In this document: positions 17,825 through 27,008 of the stretch, one piece after another
Layout of the letters: each line of letters opens with the position of its first letter
How positions within the stretch are numbered: the first letter of the stretch is position 1
DNA from: Paraburkholderia sp. BL23I1N1
GTDB lineage: Bacteria; Pseudomonadota; Gammaproteobacteria; Burkholderiales; Burkholderiaceae
Assembly: GCF_003610295.1 (NCBI RefSeq)
Contig: NZ_RAPV01000002.1
Coordinates: 744,001 to 808,000, forward strand
Length of the DNA: 64,000 bases
Direction of reading: 5' to 3'
Notes under the pieces: generated by a model
What the model saw: the letters and a program-made list of their open reading frames with translations, nothing else
The model's database searches: none
What the model was told of the DNA's origin: nothing
Made by a program: the position numbers and the translations under genes

Positions 17825-18439
17825 ATGTCGATGGAACCGCCGGCTCAGGCCGATCGCTCTTTTAACCGTTCGATGTTGATCAAGCTGTTCGTCGTCGCGC
17901 TGATGATGTTCGGTTTTGGTTTTGCGCTGGTGCCGATGTACCGCGCGATCTGCCAGATTACCGGCATCAACAACCTCGTGCAGCGTGATGCTACGGCGCG
18001 CGAGGCGAAGAATACGCAAGTCGACATGAGTCGCACGATTTCGATCGAGTTCGATGCGAACGCGCGCGGCCCGCTGGGTTTCAAGCCGGAGCAGCGCAGT
18101 CTCGACGTGCATCCGGGCGAAGTGACGACAGTGATGTACGAGGTCAGCAACGAGCAGGCGCGCACGATTCAGGCGCAAGCCATCCCGAGCTACGCGCCGA
18201 AGCAGGCCACTGAGTACTTCAAGAAGATCGAGTGTTTTTGCTTTACGCAGCAGACGTTGACTGCGAATCAGACGAAGCGGATGCCGGTGGTGTTCGTGGT
18301 CGATCCGAAGTTGCCGAAGGATGTGAAAACGATCACGTTGTCGTACACATTCTTTGAGTTGAATACGCCGGCAGCGGCGACGGCCGGGGGCGCAGCGCCC
18401 ACGGCCAACACGGCGGCAACGGCCGCCAATCCCGCCTGA
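17825..18439 (+). CDS. ctaG: Cytochrome c oxidase assembly protein CtaG (Cox11 family)
   Basis: Delivers copper to the CuB site of subunit I. The 204 residues contain one N-terminal membrane helix (LFVVALMMFGFGFALVPMY) followed by a periplasmic domain with the copper-binding KKIECFCFTQQTL (CxC motif) and MPVVFVVDP. ATG 17825 is chosen because GAGGA at 17815-17819 lies five bases upstream. The C-terminal tail is Ala/Thr-rich. It is part of the oxidase cluster. Confidence 0.96.
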   Translation: MSMEPPAQADRSFNRSMLIKLFVVALMMFGFGFALVPMYRAICQITGINNLVQRDATAREAKNTQVDMSRTISIEFDANARGPLGFKPEQRSLDVHPGEVTTVMYEVSNEQARTIQAQAIPSYAPKQATEYFKKIECFCFTQQTLTANQTKRMPVVFVVDPKLPKDVKTITLSYTFFELNTPAAATAGGAAPTANTAATAANPA

Positions 18440-18474
18440 CGGGTCATGCCGCGGGCGAAGGAAACCGGGACAAG

Positions 18475-18684
18475 ATGAGCGATAACGGCGGCAGCCCGCG
18501 CAAGAGCAGTTTTGGTCAGTCGATGCGAGCCGTGTTCTGGTCGTTTTTTGGCGTGCGCAAGCGCCGCGATCTGGAAGCCGACGCCGCGCAGTTGAACCCG
18601 CTGCATGTGATCGTGGCGGCATTGATCAGTGCGGCTGTTTTCATTGGCGTGCTGATCCTGATCGTGCGTGCGGTGGTGGGCTAA
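18475..18684 (+). CDS. DUF2970 family small membrane protein
   Basis: A 69-residue protein with a basic N-terminal half (SFWGVRKRR-like, FFGVRKRRDLEADAAQLNP) and one C-terminal membrane helix (VIVAALISAAVFIGVLILIVRAVVG). DUF2970 proteins occur repeatedly between ctaG and ctaE in betaproteobacteria, so a link to oxidase assembly is inferred. No biochemical function is known to me. Confidence 0.88.
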   Translation: MSDNGGSPRKSSFGQSMRAVFWSFFGVRKRRDLEADAAQLNPLHVIVAALISAAVFIGVLILIVRAVVG

Positions 18685-18816
18685 GGCGTTCAGGTGCACA
18701 CGTAGTACAGGGCGAAGCAGAGCCCACGAATTAGAGTGAAGCGGTGCGGTATCGACGCGCCGCCGAAGATACAGCCGGAGATTCCGGAACAACTGGACTG
18801 AAGTGGAGAATCAAGA

Positions 18817-19674
18817 ATGAGCGGTCAAAACGAGAGCCCGTACTATTTCGTACCGCATCCGTCGCGGCATCCGATCAGCGCCGCTGCCGGGTTGCTGGTC
18901 ATGCTCGGATCGCTTGCGGCCTGGATCAACGATCATGACTGGGCACCGCTCGGCGTCGTCGTCGGTCTGCTGTGGCTGCTTTATACGTTGTGGCACTGGT
19001 TCGGCGACGCGATCGCAGAATCCGAAGGCGGGATGTACGGCAAGAATGTCGACAAGTCGTACCGCTGGAGCATGAGCTGGTTCATCTTCTCCGAAGTGAT
19101 GTTCTTCGGTGCCTTCTTCGGCGCGCTGTTCTATGCACGCGAAATCGCGCTGCATCAGCTCGGCAGCCTCGACTACAAGCTGATCTGGCCGGATTTCTCG
19201 GCGGTGTGGCCGAACAACGGTCCGGCCGCGCTGGTCTCGACCTTCAAGTCGATGCAGCCGTGGCCGGTGCCGACCATCAACACGGCACTGCTGCTGTCCT
19301 CGGGCGCCACGTTGACGGTTTCGCACCACGCACTGCGTGAAGATCATCGCAAGAAGGCGATCATCTGGCTGGCGGCTACGCTGGTGCTCGGCGTTTGCTT
19401 CCTGTTCCTGCAAGGCTTCGAGTATTTCCACGCGTATAACGAACTGAACCTGACGCTGTCCTCGGGGGTGTACGGTTCGACGTTCTTCCTGCTGACGGGC
19501 TTCCACGGTTTCCACGTGTTCCTCGGCGGCACGATGCTGGCTGTGGTGCTGGTGCGGATGATTCGTGGCCACTTCACGGCGGAGCATCACTTTGCATTCG
19601 AAGGCGCCGCCTGGTACTGGCACTTTGTGGACGTCGTGTGGCTTGGGCTGTACGTCGTCGTGTACTGGCTGTAA
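18817..19674 (+). CDS. ctaE: Cytochrome c oxidase subunit III
   Basis: The 285-residue core subunit III, with seven hydrophobic segments. Diagnostic regions are YYFVPHPSRHPI at the N-terminus, SWFIFSEVMFFGAFFGALFY with the conserved glutamate, LTGFHGFHVFLGG, and AWYWHFVDVVWLGLYVVVYWL at the C-terminus. It completes the I-II-III set of the aa3 oxidase and is followed by a terminator. Confidence 0.97.
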   Translation: MSGQNESPYYFVPHPSRHPISAAAGLLVMLGSLAAWINDHDWAPLGVVVGLLWLLYTLWHWFGDAIAESEGGMYGKNVDKSYRWSMSWFIFSEVMFFGAFFGALFYAREIALHQLGSLDYKLIWPDFSAVWPNNGPAALVSTFKSMQPWPVPTINTALLLSSGATLTVSHHALREDHRKKAIIWLAATLVLGVCFLFLQGFEYFHAYNELNLTLSSGVYGSTFFLLTGFHGFHVFLGGTMLAVVLVRMIRGHFTAEHHFAFEGAAWYWHFVDVVWLGLYVVVYWL

Positions 19675-19775
19675 CGCAGTCTGGCCTGCGCCGACCGGTT
19701 TTCGGGAACGTGTGCAGGCCGTTCGCGCATCGCCTCTCAAGGGCGCCGCGCACGAGCAGTACGCAAGTTATGCAG

Positions 19776-19811
19776 CGCCGCCCTCGACCCTGTCAGGGCG
19801 GCGTTTTGTTT
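19776..19811. terminator. Rho-independent terminator after ctaE
   Basis: A 9-bp stem (CGCCGCCCT at 19776-19784, AGGGCGGCG at 19795-19803) with a ten-base loop is followed by TTTTGTTT. It separates ctaE from the convergent DUF2909 gene. Confidence 0.82.
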
Positions 19812-19873
19812 GGTGAGTCTGGCGCGGTGGGTGCGTTGGGTGAGTCGGGTGGCGTGAAGTTCTATCCGCCGAA

Positions 19874-20083
19874 TCAACGCCCGTAAGGAATACCGGTCGA
19901 CTGAATCCAACCCATCCAGTGGGCGAACAGGATGAACAGGAACAGCGAGATCGACAGGCCCACCCGCGTGGCGAGCGACCAGACCATCCGCTTGGTTTTG
20001 CCCTTGTCATGCATCATGAAATACAGCGCCGACACCATGCTGGCGATGATCAGGACGAAGGCGATGGGAACGAGAATGTGCAT
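19874..20083 (-). CDS. DUF2909 twin-transmembrane protein
   Basis: A 69-residue protein beginning MHILVPIAFVLIIASMVSAL, with two membrane helices separated by a basic loop (HDKGKTKRMVWSLATRVG). DUF2909 members are small proteins encoded opposite SURF1 genes in many betaproteobacteria and gammaproteobacteria. It runs against the direction of the cta cluster and diverges from SURF1 with a 111-base gap. The role is unknown. Confidence 0.87.
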   Translation of the reverse strand: MHILVPIAFVLIIASMVSALYFMMHDKGKTKRMVWSLATRVGLSISLFLFILFAHWMGWIQSTGIPYGR

Positions 20084-20194
20084 GGAACCAACTGAAACCA
20101 GGAAGCGCAGAGGCAAGACGTCTATTATCGCACCGCGCGCCGACGTCTGCCGTACGTTCCAGACGAGGCCGCAAGCGGTGGTGGAGCGCGTCCG

Positions 20195-20911
20195 ATGAAG
20201 TTCCGCCTGGTTCCCGCGCTGTTGATTCTGCTCGTCATCGTGGTGACGGTGCGGCTCGGTTTCTGGCAGCGCGAGCGCGCCCATCAGAAGGAAGCGCTCG
20301 AAGCCCGGATCACGCAGTTCGAAGACGCGCCCGCGCAGCCTGTCAGCGCTACGCCGGTCGTACTGAAGGACATCGAATTCCATCGCGTGAAGGCGCGCGG
20401 CAGTTTCGTCGCGGACAAAGTCGTCTATCTGGATAATCGCCCTTATAACGATCAGCCGGGCTTTTATGTCGTGATGCCTTTTAAACTGGCCGACGGCGGT
20501 TATGTCCTGGTCAATCGCGGCTGGCTGCCGCGCAACATGAGCAATCGCGAAACCATCGCGCCGTACAGCACGCCGGAAGGCGAGATCGAAATCGAAGGCA
20601 TTGCGCGTGCCGATGCTACGCGTGCTTTCGAGTTGGGGCAGCGCGGGTCGGACGCGCATCAGAAGATCCGCCAGAATCTGGATACCGCGGCCTACGCTGC
20701 GGAAACCGGGCTGCCGTTGCAATCGTTCGTGATCCAGCAATTGAGCGACGACGGTGACAAGCTGGTGCGCGACTGGCCGGCGCCAACAACCGGCGTCGAA
20801 ACCAACTACGGCTACATGTTCCAGTGGTGGGGCATGGCAGCCGCGGCCCTGGTCTTCGGCTTGTATGCCGCGCGCCGCGCCGCAAAGAAAGAGCACGCGC
20901 CGAGCGTGTAA
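20195..20911 (+). CDS. SURF1 family cytochrome oxidase assembly protein
   Basis: Assists heme a insertion or maturation of subunit I in aa3 oxidases. The 238 residues have one membrane helix at each end (LVPALLILLVIVVTVRLGFWQ and WWGMAAAALVFGLYAARR), framing a periplasmic domain with VYLDNRPYNDQPGFYVV and VLVNRGWLPR, which are SURF1 signatures. ATG 20195 begins the first helix. Confidence 0.95.
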   Translation: MKFRLVPALLILLVIVVTVRLGFWQRERAHQKEALEARITQFEDAPAQPVSATPVVLKDIEFHRVKARGSFVADKVVYLDNRPYNDQPGFYVVMPFKLADGGYVLVNRGWLPRNMSNRETIAPYSTPEGEIEIEGIARADATRAFELGQRGSDAHQKIRQNLDTAAYAAETGLPLQSFVIQQLSDDGDKLVRDWPAPTTGVETNYGYMFQWWGMAAAALVFGLYAARRAAKKEHAPSV

Positions 20912-20981
20912 TGCTTCGCCTGTGGTTTCGTGCCCTGAGCAAGGGGCTTGAAGCCGAGCAATTATTGAAAGAGGTCCTGTA

Positions 20982-21644
20982 GTGTCGACGCAATCTCCCC
21001 GTTCGCCGCAAGCCGGCAAACCCGCAGCTCCGAAAGTGATGCCTGGTCAACCTAATGGCGAGGGATCGTGGAAGCGGGGCCGCTGGATGCTGCTGTTGCT
21101 GGCGGTCATCTGCGCCGCGCCGATCGCCGTGTCGTATTTCGTTTATTACGTGGTCAAGCCGGCCGGCGGCAGCACGAGCTACGGCACGCTGGTCCAACCG
21201 CAACGGCCGATTCCCGATTCGCTCGTCGTCACGGGTGAAGACGGCAAGCCGCTCAGGCTCGCGTCGCTGCGCGGCCGCTGGCTGCTGATTTCCGTCGACA
21301 ACAGCGCGTGCGATAAAGCCTGCGCCACCAAGCTGTACTTCATGCGACAAATCCGCGCAGCTCAGGGCCCGGAACGCGAACGCGTCGTCGAAGTGTGGCT
21401 GCGCACCGATGCAGGCAGCGTGTCCGACGTGATACAAAAGGCCTATCCCGACACCGACATGCTGATCGCCAACCCGGCGCAAGTGTCCGCATGGCTGCCG
21501 ACCGACACCGGCACTCAACTCACCGACCACATCTACATGGTCGATCCGAACGGCAATCTGATGATGCGTTTCCCGAAAGATCCGAACCCCAGCAAGATCA
21601 AGGGCGACGTGACCAAGCTGCTCAAATGGTCGAGCATCGGCTGA
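20982..21644 (+). CDS. Membrane-anchored SCO/thioredoxin-fold protein of the oxidase cluster
   Basis: A 220-residue protein: a cytosolic Pro/Gly-rich N-terminus, one membrane helix (MLLLLAVICAAPIAVSYFVYYVV, about 36-58), then a periplasmic thioredoxin-like domain. It has CDKAC (a CxxxC like SCO copper proteins) and a later LTDHIYMVDPNGNLMMRF that matches the SCO histidine region. These suggest a divergent SCO-type copper chaperone or thiol reductase; the assignment is inference. The start is GTG 20982, with GAGG seven bases upstream. Confidence 0.75.
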   Translation: MSTQSPRSPQAGKPAAPKVMPGQPNGEGSWKRGRWMLLLLAVICAAPIAVSYFVYYVVKPAGGSTSYGTLVQPQRPIPDSLVVTGEDGKPLRLASLRGRWLLISVDNSACDKACATKLYFMRQIRAAQGPERERVVEVWLRTDAGSVSDVIQKAYPDTDMLIANPAQVSAWLPTDTGTQLTDHIYMVDPNGNLMMRFPKDPNPSKIKGDVTKLLKWSSIG

Positions 21645-21666
21645 TGCCGCAACCAGGGTAAGAAAG

Positions 21667-22776
21667 ATGTTCGTACTGCAACTGGCCCTGATCGGCTTGT
21701 GTATCGCGTTGTTGCCGCTGTCCTATGTGTGGGTCAAGGCCGACGACAACAAATTCCGCAAGCTGGTGTGGCTCACCACCTTCCTGACGCTGGACCTGGT
21801 GATGTTCGGCGGTTTCACGCGTCTCACCGATTCCGGTCTCGGCTGCCCCGACTGGCCCGGTTGCTACGGCACGTCGTCGCCGTTCATCGCGCATGCCGCG
21901 ATTACCGCCGCGCATCAATTGATGCCTACGGGCCCGGTCAGCATGACCAAAGCCTGGATCGAGATGATCCACCGTTACTTTGCGATGGCGATTGGTGTAC
22001 TGATCATCGCGCAGACCCTGATTGCGTGGACTGCACGCATCAAGCGCCGCCCGCTGCATGTGTCGCCATGGTGGCCGACTTCGCTGCTGCTGCTGATTCT
22101 CGTGCAGGGCGCGTTCGGCGCATGGACCGTGACCATGAAGTTGCAACCGATCATTGTGACGACCCATTTGCTGCTCGGCCTAGCGTTGCTCGGCACGCTC
22201 GGCTGGCTGGCCGCTCGACAGACACCGCTGCCCGCATTTGAGCCGGAAGCCGCGCGCTGGCGCGCGGCGGCGATCGCCGGGTTGGCGCTGCTGGTCGCGC
22301 AGATCGCCCTCGGCGGTTGGGTCAGTACCAACTACGCGGTGCTCGCCTGCACGGACTTTCCGACCTGCAACGGCCAATGGATCCCACCGATGGATTTCGC
22401 GCACGGCTTTCACCTGTGGCGCGCGCTGGGTATGACCGGCGACGGCGACATGATCACGCAGGATGCGCTGGTCGCAATCCACTGGACACACCGCACGTTT
22501 GCGATTGTCGTGGTTGCGTATCTGGTGTGGTTCGCGCTGAAACTGCGCCGTTTCGAGTCGCTGCGGCGCCCGGCAAACGGCGTGTTGCTGGTGGTGTTGA
22601 TCCAGTTCATTACCGGTCTGTCGAACATCGTCCTGCAATGGCCGTTGCCCATTGCCGTCGCCCATAACGGTGGGGCTGCGATCCTGCTGCTGCTGCTCGT
22701 TATGTTAAACTTCCGGATCGCTTATAGCCGTCCCGGCCGCGCCGTGTTGCCTGCGCGCGATGCCGCGCCAGCGTGA
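21667..22776 (+). CDS. ctaA: Heme A synthase (COX15/CtaA family)
   Basis: Oxidises the heme O C8 methyl group to the formyl of heme A, in the inner membrane. The 369 residues have about eight hydrophobic helices and the COX15 motifs GGFTRLTDSGLGCPDWPGCYG, EMIHRYFAM (heme His) and ALVAIHWTHRTFA (second His), with a cysteine pair in the second half (LACTDFPTCNGQW). It precedes ctaB, which supplies its substrate heme O. Confidence 0.96.
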   Translation: MFVLQLALIGLCIALLPLSYVWVKADDNKFRKLVWLTTFLTLDLVMFGGFTRLTDSGLGCPDWPGCYGTSSPFIAHAAITAAHQLMPTGPVSMTKAWIEMIHRYFAMAIGVLIIAQTLIAWTARIKRRPLHVSPWWPTSLLLLILVQGAFGAWTVTMKLQPIIVTTHLLLGLALLGTLGWLAARQTPLPAFEPEAARWRAAAIAGLALLVAQIALGGWVSTNYAVLACTDFPTCNGQWIPPMDFAHGFHLWRALGMTGDGDMITQDALVAIHWTHRTFAIVVVAYLVWFALKLRRFESLRRPANGVLLVVLIQFITGLSNIVLQWPLPIAVAHNGGAAILLLLLVMLNFRIAYSRPGRAVLPARDAAPA

Positions 22777-22782
22777 CCCCAC

Positions 22783-23688
22783 ATGGACAGCACAACTCTC
22801 TCCCAAACGCCTGGTAGCCGGGTCTCCCAGTACATTGCCCTGACGAAGCCGCGCGTCACGCAGCTCGCTGTGTTTTGTGCAGTCATCGGCATGTTTCTGT
22901 CGACGCCCGGCATGGTGCCGTGGACCGTCCTGATCGGCGGCACCGTCGGCATCTGGCTGCTGGCCGGTGCGGCGTTCGCCATCAATTGCCTGATGGAACA
23001 GAAGATCGACGCGAAGATGCGTCGCACGTCGTGGCGGCCGTCCGCGCGCGGCGAAATTACCACCCCGCAAATCCTGCTGTTTTCGGCCGTGCTCGGCGGC
23101 CTCGGCATGTGGACGCTCTACACGTTCGCCAATCCGCTGACCATGTGGCTCACGCTCGCCACCTTCGTCGGCTATGCGGTCATCTATACGCTCCTGCTCA
23201 AACCGGCCACGCCGCAGAACATCGTGATCGGCGGCGCGTCGGGCGCAATGCCGCCGGCGCTCGGTTGGGCCGCTGTTACCGGTCACGTGCCGGGCGACGC
23301 ATGGATTCTTGTGCTGATCATTTTCGTGTGGACGCCGCCGCATTTCTGGGCGCTCGCACTGTATCGCCGCAAAGACTACGAAAACGCCGGTCTGCCGATG
23401 TTGCCGAACACGCACGGCGAAAAGTACACGCGCCTGCATATTCTGCTGTACACCGTGATCCTGTTCGCCGTCACCATGATGCCGTTCATCTCCGGCATGA
23501 GTGGCGTGGTGTACCTTGCGGCCGCAGTGTTGCTCGGCGCCGTCTTTCTCGCGTATGCGTGGAAAATCTATCGGGAATATTCCGACGACCTCGCGCGTAA
23601 GACCTTTCGTTACTCGATCGTTTATCTGTCGCTGCTCTTCGCCGCGCTGTTGGTCGACCACTATGCGCGCGTCGTAATCGGGGCGTAA
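22783..23688 (+). CDS. ctaB: Protoheme IX farnesyltransferase (heme O synthase)
   Basis: Attaches a farnesyl group to protoheme, giving heme O. The 301-residue UbiA-family membrane protein shows the prenyl-diphosphate motifs [15 protein letters not shown] (N-x3-D type) and [19 protein letters not shown], with about nine helices. The ATG at 22783 lies seven bases after the ctaA stop, so the genes are co-transcribed. Confidence 0.97.
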   Translation: MDSTTLSQTPGSRVSQYIALTKPRVTQLAVFCAVIGMFLSTPGMVPWTVLIGGTVGIWLLAGAAFAINCLMEQKIDAKMRRTSWRPSARGEITTPQILLFSAVLGGLGMWTLYTFANPLTMWLTLATFVGYAVIYTLLLKPATPQNIVIGGASGAMPPALGWAAVTGHVPGDAWILVLIIFVWTPPHFWALALYRRKDYENAGLPMLPNTHGEKYTRLHILLYTVILFAVTMMPFISGMSGVVYLAAAVLLGAVFLAYAWKIYREYSDDLARKTFRYSIVYLSLLFAALLVDHYARVVIGA

Positions 23689-23693
23689 CACCC

Positions 23694-24323
23694 ATGCTGA
23701 CACAACGCTTTTTGCGCACGGCGCGTGCCGCCGCGCGTATCACCGTGATCGCCTGCGTACTCGGCGGCGCGCTGCTGGTAGCAGGATGCGGCAAGCAGCC
23801 GCCGGCGTTCCAGAATCTCGACATCACCGGCAACACGCAATTCGGGAGCAACTTCTCGCTGCCCGACACGTCCGGCAAGGTTCGCACGATGGCGGACTAC
23901 AAGGGCAAGGTGGTGGTGCTGTTTTTCGGCTACACGCACTGCCCGGACGTTTGCCCGACCACGATGGCGGAGCTCTCGCAAGCGCTCCAGCAACTCGGCC
24001 CGGAAGACGCGAAGCGTGTGCAGGTGCTGTTCGTCACCGTCGATCCCGACCGCGACACGGCGGCCCTGCTTGAGCAATACGTGCCGGCGTTCAACCCGAC
24101 GTTTGTCGGCTTGCGTCCGGCAGACCAGGCGCAACTTACGAAGATCACGAAAGACTTCCGCGTCTACTACGCGAAAGTGCCGGGCAAGACGCCGGATAGC
24201 TACACGATGGATCACACGGCGGCGAGCTATGTGTTCGATACGGACGGCAAGCTGCGTCTGTTCGCGCGCGATGGCCAGGGCGCCACGCCGTGGGTGCACG
24301 ATATCAAGCTGCTGCTCGGTTGA
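23694..24323 (+). CDS. SCO1/SenC family copper chaperone
   Basis: Delivers copper to the CuA site of subunit II, or maintains its thiols. The 209-residue product is a predicted lipoprotein (LLVAGCGKQPP lipobox) with a thioredoxin-fold SCO domain: CPDVCPTTM for the copper-binding cysteines and YTMDHTAASYVFD for the histidine. It begins six bases after ctaB. This is the second SCO-like protein in the cluster and the canonical one. Confidence 0.95.
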   Translation: MLTQRFLRTARAAARITVIACVLGGALLVAGCGKQPPAFQNLDITGNTQFGSNFSLPDTSGKVRTMADYKGKVVVLFFGYTHCPDVCPTTMAELSQALQQLGPEDAKRVQVLFVTVDPDRDTAALLEQYVPAFNPTFVGLRPADQAQLTKITKDFRVYYAKVPGKTPDSYTMDHTAASYVFDTDGKLRLFARDGQGATPWVHDIKLLLG

Positions 24324-24389
24324 TGCCTTGATGCAGATGGGCGCGCGTGCCTGCCGCGCGCCCAAATTCGATTTCCTTCCCTATCGTCC

Positions 24390-24686
24390 TCAAGCCGGAA
24401 TCGGCAAATTCATCCCCGGCGCTAGCCGCGTCGTCTTGAACTCCGTCACCTCGTAGCGCGCGAGCTTCTGCTCGGCGAACGGGTCGCTGGCGAGAATCTC
24501 ATCCAGCTTATCGCGCTCGATGCGCACCGCCAGAATGATGCCGCCGTCGCGCGGCACCTTCGGCCCGGCGGCCACGAATACCCCTGCTTCGAACTGTTTT
24601 GCCAGAAACGCGCGGTGCGCTTCGAGTGCGTCGTCGATGCGTTCGAGCGATGCGGTGTAGATGAGATTGATGACGTACATGGGCAT
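24390..24686 (-). CDS. YciI-like protein
   Basis: A 98-residue ferredoxin-fold protein of the YCII family, with YVINLIYTASLERIDDALEAHRAFL (conserved His), a GGIILAVRI strand and SDPFAEQKLARYEVTEF. Family members include dehydrochlorinase-like enzymes and proteins of unknown role; no function is assigned here. Either of two ATGs (24686 or 24680) could be used. Confidence 0.85.
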   Translation of the reverse strand: MPMYVINLIYTASLERIDDALEAHRAFLAKQFEAGVFVAAGPKVPRDGGIILAVRIERDKLDEILASDPFAEQKLARYEVTEFKTTRLAPGMNLPIPA

Positions 24687-24976
24687 TTTCGCAAGCGGAT
24701 AAATGGGCCGTCTTGGTTCGCGGCATTGGCCTTCGATTATCCGTCAGCGGACGATTCGTTGTGCACATTGAGCGTCGGCACCTCTCTCCCCGGCCGCTCC
24801 TCAAGACGTATAACGATATGCGATTGTGATATTTCCCATCTCGCCTGGCATATGAGACCATTTGCGGTCCAGTTGGCGGCACACTGCCGGAGCGCTCAAC
24901 CGCAGCACGCAAGCGCAGCAGCGCCGCCGCCGGCTTCCACCCGAATCTGGCATCGATCAGAAAAAGCGAGAACTAC

Positions 24977-25789
24977 ATGCAGCGCAGAAACATCCTTAAC
25001 GCCCTCTCGGCCGTGGTCGCCGGCGCGGCGATCGTCACCAGCTTCGGTGCGCACGCGGACGACAAGGTCATCAAGGTCGGCACCATCGGCGGCCCGGATG
25101 CGCAAATCTGGGAAGTCGTCACGAAAGTGGCGAAGCGCGAAGGCCTGAATGTCAAGGTCGTCGAATTCAACGACTACGTGCAGCCGAACGCCGCGCTCGA
25201 CGCAGGCGATCTGGACGCCAACAGCTTCCAGCACCAGCCGTACCTCGACAGCCAGATCAGGCAGCGTGGCTACAAGATCGTCAATGCCGGCCTGACGTAC
25301 ATTTCTCCGCTCGGCATCTATTCGAAGAAGCTCAAGTCGCTGAAGGATCTCGCGCAAGGCGCCAAGGTCGCGGTGCCGAACGACCCGTCGAACGAGAACC
25401 GCGCGCTGCTGCTGTTGCAGGCGCAAGGCGTGATCAAGCTGAAGGCCGGTGCGGGTACGAACGGCAATAACGCCACAGCGCTCGATGTCGCCGAGAATCC
25501 GAAGAAGATCAAGCTGGTCGAACTCGACGCAGCACAATTGCCGCGCTCGCTGTCGGATGTCGACGCTGCCGCGATCAACACGAACTTCGCACTGGCCGCC
25601 GGTCTGCAGCCGACCAAAGACGCGATCGCGCTCGAAGACATCCACAGCCCGTACGCGAACCTGATCGCCGTTCGCGCGCAGGACAAGGACAAGCCGTGGG
25701 TGAAGAAACTGGTTGCGGCTTACCAGTCGGAAGATGTGCGTCAGTTCATCAAGACGCAGTTCAAGGGTTCGGTGGTGCCGTCGTTCTAA
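24977..25789 (+). CDS. MetQ/NlpA family substrate-binding protein
   Basis: A periplasmic binding protein of methionine-type ABC importers. The 270 residues start with a Sec signal peptide ending AHA-DD rather than a lipobox cysteine. The family motifs VIKVGTIGGPDAQIWEVV, NSFQHQPYLD and VAVPNDPSNENRALLLLQ are clear. No MetN ATPase or MetI permease gene is adjacent, so it must use a transporter encoded elsewhere or act alone. Ligand is probably methionine, by family only. About 290 bases without a gene precede it; I saw no riboswitch there. Confidence 0.92.
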   Translation: MQRRNILNALSAVVAGAAIVTSFGAHADDKVIKVGTIGGPDAQIWEVVTKVAKREGLNVKVVEFNDYVQPNAALDAGDLDANSFQHQPYLDSQIRQRGYKIVNAGLTYISPLGIYSKKLKSLKDLAQGAKVAVPNDPSNENRALLLLQAQGVIKLKAGAGTNGNNATALDVAENPKKIKLVELDAAQLPRSLSDVDAAAINTNFALAAGLQPTKDAIALEDIHSPYANLIAVRAQDKDKPWVKKLVAAYQSEDVRQFIKTQFKGSVVPSF

Positions 25790-25807
25790 GCACGAGCGCA
25801 GCCGATC

Positions 25808-26734
25808 CTACAATTCCAGCTCCCATCGCTCGATCAACAGATCCTTGCCGAAGCGCCGCTCCGCGGTCGTGCAGGCGAGCTGGAAGCCGGCGCGCTCGCA
25901 TAGGCGCCGCGGCTCCTTGAGCGTGCTGGCCGTGGTCAACGTGAGTTTGGTGTACCCCGCGCGCTGCGCGAACCGCACGGATTCGCTCATCAATTGCGTG
26001 CCGATGCCGAGCCGCTGCACGTCCGGCTCGACCCACAGGAGCCGGACGCCTGCCACCGTCGTCGAGACCCCGACAATGCACACCGAACCGACCACCATGC
26101 CTTCCTGATCGGCAACCCAGCACATTTCGCGCACCGGGTCGCTGCGTTGCGAGTAATCGGCGACGACGCGCGCAAGCAAGCCTTCAAACGATTGATCCCA
26201 GCCGTATTGCGCGGCGAACCACTGCGCCTGCCGATGCACGAGCCAGCCGCAGTCGCCCGCGCGTGGTTGCCGAAGGATTACAAGTTCGTGCTTCGGTTTG
26301 CTGTCGAGCAGCCGCTCGATCACCTTCATCGCGGTGATCAATTGTTCCTGGGAGAGCACCGTCAGGCCGTCAAGCAGCGCCGATACTTCTTCGATCGCTG
26401 CAGCATCGAGCGGCGCGTAGGCCGCGTGACCGTTGTCGGTGAGGGCAATCAGCGACTGGCGCGCGTCCGAGTCGGAGGGGCGCCGCGTAATCAGATCGCG
26501 TCGTTCGAAGCTGGTCAGCAGGCGGCTGAGGTAGCCGCTGTCGAGGCCGAGATTGCGCCTGAGCACCGAGGCCGTCTGCGCGCGTCCGCGTGACAGTTCA
26601 TGAAGCACACGCACTTCCGTCAGCGAGAAGGCGCTCTTTGCCAAATGTTCATGCAGAGCGCCGATGAGCTGGGTATAGAAGCGGTTGAAATGGCGGACGG
26701 CCTGAGCGCGCCTTAGCGCCTCGGAATCTGTCAA
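25808..26734 (-). CDS. MarR family regulator fused to a GNAT acetyltransferase domain
   Basis: A 308-residue two-domain protein. Residues about 1-150 form a MarR winged helix (TEVRVLHELSRG, LDSGYLSRLLTSFERRDLI), and residues about 155-308 form a GNAT acetyltransferase (VGSVCIVG, RLLWVEPDVQRLGIGTQL). Such fusions are widespread in soil proteobacteria; targets are unknown. It converges with the MetQ-like gene (18-base gap), and its start borders a 374-base regulatory gap shared with nagR. Confidence 0.9.
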   Translation of the reverse strand: MTDSEALRRAQAVRHFNRFYTQLIGALHEHLAKSAFSLTEVRVLHELSRGRAQTASVLRRNLGLDSGYLSRLLTSFERRDLITRRPSDSDARQSLIALTDNGHAAYAPLDAAAIEEVSALLDGLTVLSQEQLITAMKVIERLLDSKPKHELVILRQPRAGDCGWLVHRQAQWFAAQYGWDQSFEGLLARVVADYSQRSDPVREMCWVADQEGMVVGSVCIVGVSTTVAGVRLLWVEPDVQRLGIGTQLMSESVRFAQRAGYTKLTLTTASTLKEPRRLCERAGFQLACTTAERRFGKDLLIERWELEL

Positions 26735-27008
26735 ATGCGGCTCCCCGGGGAATTTTTTGTGGCTTGCTACACAGCACTATATTTGAAGGCATCTCATTAA
26801 AAAAGCTGTACGGGTCATTGGCGTATCAAAGTGGTATCAGAAAGGTATCGATCTTGAGGCCTCCGGGCAGCTTGGTAGAGAACCAATATGGACCACGCCG
26901 GTGCTGCCTGGCATCTCGAATACGGGTAAATCCCGATCCCTGTAAACCGTCCTCCCACGCCCCCAAATCACCGCCTGGCGCTTATCCAGCAAGGCTTTCC
27001 ACCCATCC
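26735..27008. promoter_or_regulatory. Intergenic region with a candidate GntR-type half-palindrome
   Basis: Together with the operator that follows, this is a gene-free stretch. An inverted repeat TTGGTagagaACCAA lies at 26872-26886 and resembles sites bound by HutC-subfamily GntR regulators. A pair of GGTATC direct repeats spaced eleven bases apart starts near 26833. Both could serve NagR or the MarR-GNAT protein. Confidence 0.4.

Noticed and set aside
24687..24976. SAM or methionine riboswitch before the MetQ-like gene
   Set aside because: No recognisable conserved core or terminator pair is present in the 290-base gap.
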